From CAJQPP01 sp963793465 (GTDB lineage: Bacteria; Planctomycetota; Planctomycetia; Pirellulales; Pirellulaceae), in the NCBI GenBank assembly GCA_963793465.1, contig CAWCAJ010000007.1, positions 1-64,000 of the forward strand: a DNA stretch of 64,000 nucleotides, given 5' to 3'. Below are positions 62,417-64,000 of the stretch, one piece after another. Each line of letters starts with the position of its first letter. Position 1 is the first letter of the stretch. Below the pieces are notes generated by a model. The model did no database searches. It was not told the DNA's origin and saw only the letters and a program-made list of their open reading frames with translations. Both the position numbers and the translations under genes were made by a program.

Positions 62417-64000
62417 CTAGGAAAGGATCTTTTTTCGGGGCTCCGTATCGCTGGAGCCGATCAGTTGCGCGATATCTGATAGCACCGTATCCAGCTGACG
62501 ATCCCGGGGCCAGGCCACGTAAACCGGATTCCAGACAGGATCAAAGCGATCCTTGTAATTGCGTAGACCCTGATAGCTGTAGAAATGACGTCCGAAACGA
62601 AAAGCCAGCGACATCAACTGGGAACGCATTTCGATGTGATCGTCGGAGTGCCAGTCGGCCAGTGGTGCCTCCCCCAGGTCCAGATAGCGGAAGCCCTGGC
62701 CGCGCCCCCACTGCATGGCCTCGACAAACAGATAGTCCAGAATATGGGCGGAGGTATCTGGGATATAACGCACCATTCCAACCGCGAACTCGTCGTCGAC
62801 ACCCCGCCACAGGGTCAGGAATCCCACAATCCGCCCCCCGCTTTCCACGACGCCCACGGCCGACTTTCTGATCGTTTCCGGGGAAAAATAGCTAATTGAG
62901 AATCGAAAAGCGATGCCGCTGCGATCCCCTTTCCAGGCTTCGTCCACACGTTCCAGAACCGGTATCAAGGCCACCAGATCGTCATCCTGAACAACGGAAA
63001 AAGACAGGCCTTGCTGGACCCCCTTTTGCCAGGCGGCGTGCAATGGAGACCGTTCGTTCCCCATCGGGTCCTGTCGTCGCAAGTCCACCAGGGCCTGATC
63101 CCCTACATGAAACAGTCGCAGATTCATTTCCTGGTACAGCGTCGCGAACCGGTTATCCACCAGGTAAAACACCGGCCATTTGGCCTGCTGCTGGCAAAGC
63201 TCGTAGAAATCCCATGCCATTTGAAAGGCCTCGTCCGTGGGACCGATGGGGTTTCCCAGCGACACACAACTTTTACCGTGTTGGTCGTAGGCAACCAGCG
63301 CCGTTTTTTCCCGATTGAAAAGTAGCCTTTTGTCTCCCTGCAGAGCCAAGTGGGAAGACGGTCGATCGGATAGGGCCACAATGGACTGCGCGGCCTGCAA
63401 TTCGGCGTGCGTGGTGTATTCCGGGCGACCAATGGTGATCTGCAGCACACGCATCAGGTAGAAACCGATCGCCATCAGCGTGGCAGCCAGCAGACTGCGC
63501 AGCGAGCGGGGTCCATCGGCGTGCAGTCCCGCCTCCCAGAACTCCCATCCCAGGTCGTTTCGCTGTTTGTAGGCAAACCAGAACAACCAGATGGATAACA
63601 GCAACACAACCGAAATTGCGATCAGCCAGTGCCACGCAATCTGATCCGTCAACAATTTGCCTCGCCGATGGAAGTAGTGCCGCACGGGTGCCACCACGGT
63701 AAAAGCGGTCACCAAGACTACGACCTGCCAATATCCCAGCGAACCGAATAAGGCAAAGTACGAGGAAGCAACCAGTGTCGGAAGCGTCAATGCCCAGGCG
63801 GACTCGATACGTCGATACAGTCCCCGGGAGAGCAACAACAACAGCACGCCGAAGACGGCCCCCATCAGGTAATTGAACTCGATCAGCCACAGAGGAATCA
63901 ATCGATGCAAATTCTCCATGCGGAAATCTTCCACAGGCAGGGCAGCCGCAAACAGCACGCAAATGCCGGCAAAGAAGACAACCACTGCGGTGATGCGGGG
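62417..64000 (-). CDS. mprF: MprF-like phosphatidylglycerol lysyltransferase, 5' end missing
   Basis: The frame is open to the window edge, so the N-terminus is missing; 527 residues are visible. It has several membrane helices in the first 200 residues (LMGAVFGVLLLLLSRGLY, WLIAISVVLLLSIWLFW) and a C-terminal DUF2156/GNAT-like domain with DLRRQDPMGNERS, FLTLWRGVDDEFAVGMVRYIPD and YLDLGEAPLADWHSDD. That matches the C-terminal part of MprF, which adds an amino acid to phosphatidylglycerol and thereby resists cationic peptides; the aminoacyl donor is not determinable here. The longer gene probably continues beyond 64000. It lies 210 bases upstream of the MscK-type gene. Confidence 0.88.
   Translation of the reverse strand, partial: PRITAVVVFFAGICVLFAAALPVEDFRMENLHRLIPLWLIEFNYLMGAVFGVLLLLLSRGLYRRIESAWALTLPTLVASSYFALFGSLGYWQVVVLVTAFTVVAPVRHYFHRRGKLLTDQIAWHWLIAISVVLLLSIWLFWFAYKQRNDLGWEFWEAGLHADGPRSLRSLLAATLMAIGFYLMRVLQITIGRPEYTTHAELQAAQSIVALSDRPSSHLALQGDKRLLFNREKTALVAYDQHGKSCVSLGNPIGPTDEAFQMAWDFYELCQQQAKWPVFYLVDNRFATLYQEMNLRLFHVGDQALVDLRRQDPMGNERSPLHAAWQKGVQQGLSFSVVQDDDLVALIPVLERVDEAWKGDRSGIAFRFSISYFSPETIRKSAVGVVESGGRIVGFLTLWRGVDDEFAVGMVRYIPDTSAHILDYLFVEAMQWGRGQGFRYLDLGEAPLADWHSDDHIEMRSQLMSLAFRFGRHFYSYQGLRNYKDRFDPVWNPVYVAWPRDRQLDTVLSDIAQLIGSSDTEPRKKILS

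Overview
The window reads as a chromosome segment of a planctomycete, most likely near the Pirellulales. The grounds are family-level recognition, not a database search: many secreted proteins of planctomycete type, a 758-residue protein with the N-terminus common in that phylum, an ExbB/ExbD/ExbD operon with large TPR partners, a bacterial DNA topoisomerase VI, a cytochrome c with a beta-propeller, a futalosine-pathway enzyme, and frequent TTG/GTG starts. Genes lie on both strands in short operons separated by spacers of 100-700 bases. I see no rRNA, tRNA, CRISPR array, integrase, transposase or prophage. The right edge cuts a gene (an MprF-like protein).

Layout. 0-3.5 kb: topoisomerase VI B and A (minus). 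3.8-5.7 kb: two small secreted proteins and a 32-residue membrane peptide. 5.8-11.0 kb: minus-strand operon of a secreted protein, ExbB, two ExbD and a large TPR protein. 11.3-17.3 kb: small basic protein, DinG/XPD-type helicase, secreted thioredoxin-fold protein, TlpA-like lipoprotein coupled to a beta-propeller/diheme cytochrome. 17.4-22.8 kb (minus): frameshifted GlsB/YeaQ protein, TerB/DUF533 protein, YpfJ metallopeptidase, RNase E/G, then an hpf-EIIA-HPr cluster. 23.4-28.9 kb (minus): large single-pass membrane protein and a sortilin/BNR-repeat protein. 29.6-45.8 kb: nucleic-acid maintenance (SpoU methyltransferase, SRAP protein, Fpg, PriA, RNase HI, RecG) interleaved with NadD, two histidine kinases, a dual-FHA membrane protein and MqnE. 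46.2-53.6 kb: aminotransferase, lipoprotein, lone sigma region-2 protein, ferredoxin, HNH endonuclease, LeuB-family dehydrogenase, LRR protein. 53.7-64 kb: tail-specific protease, FHA-GAF-sigma54 activator, an MscK/MscS channel split in two frames, and partial MprF.

How the parts relate. Replication-fork repair is well represented (PriA, RecG, RNase HI, DinG-like helicase, Fpg, SRAP). Envelope functions form a second theme (ExbBD, Prc protease, MscK, MprF, lipoproteins). Signalling runs through FHA domains, a c-type-heme histidine kinase, a soluble kinase, and a PTS-like HPr/EIIA pair without a transporter.

Most notable points: two separate coding disruptions, both at homopolymer runs (GlsB/YeaQ and MscK), which are either sequencing errors or frameshifting; 13-20 bp tandem duplications in many intergenic spacers; basic tails on both topoisomerase VI subunits; a possible two-hairpin leader before a 72-residue gene; and sequence departures in otherwise standard families (missing helicase Fe-S cysteine, GAFTSA in place of GAFTGA, a sigma region 2 without region 4). 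No single locus can be claimed as a new system from sequence alone.
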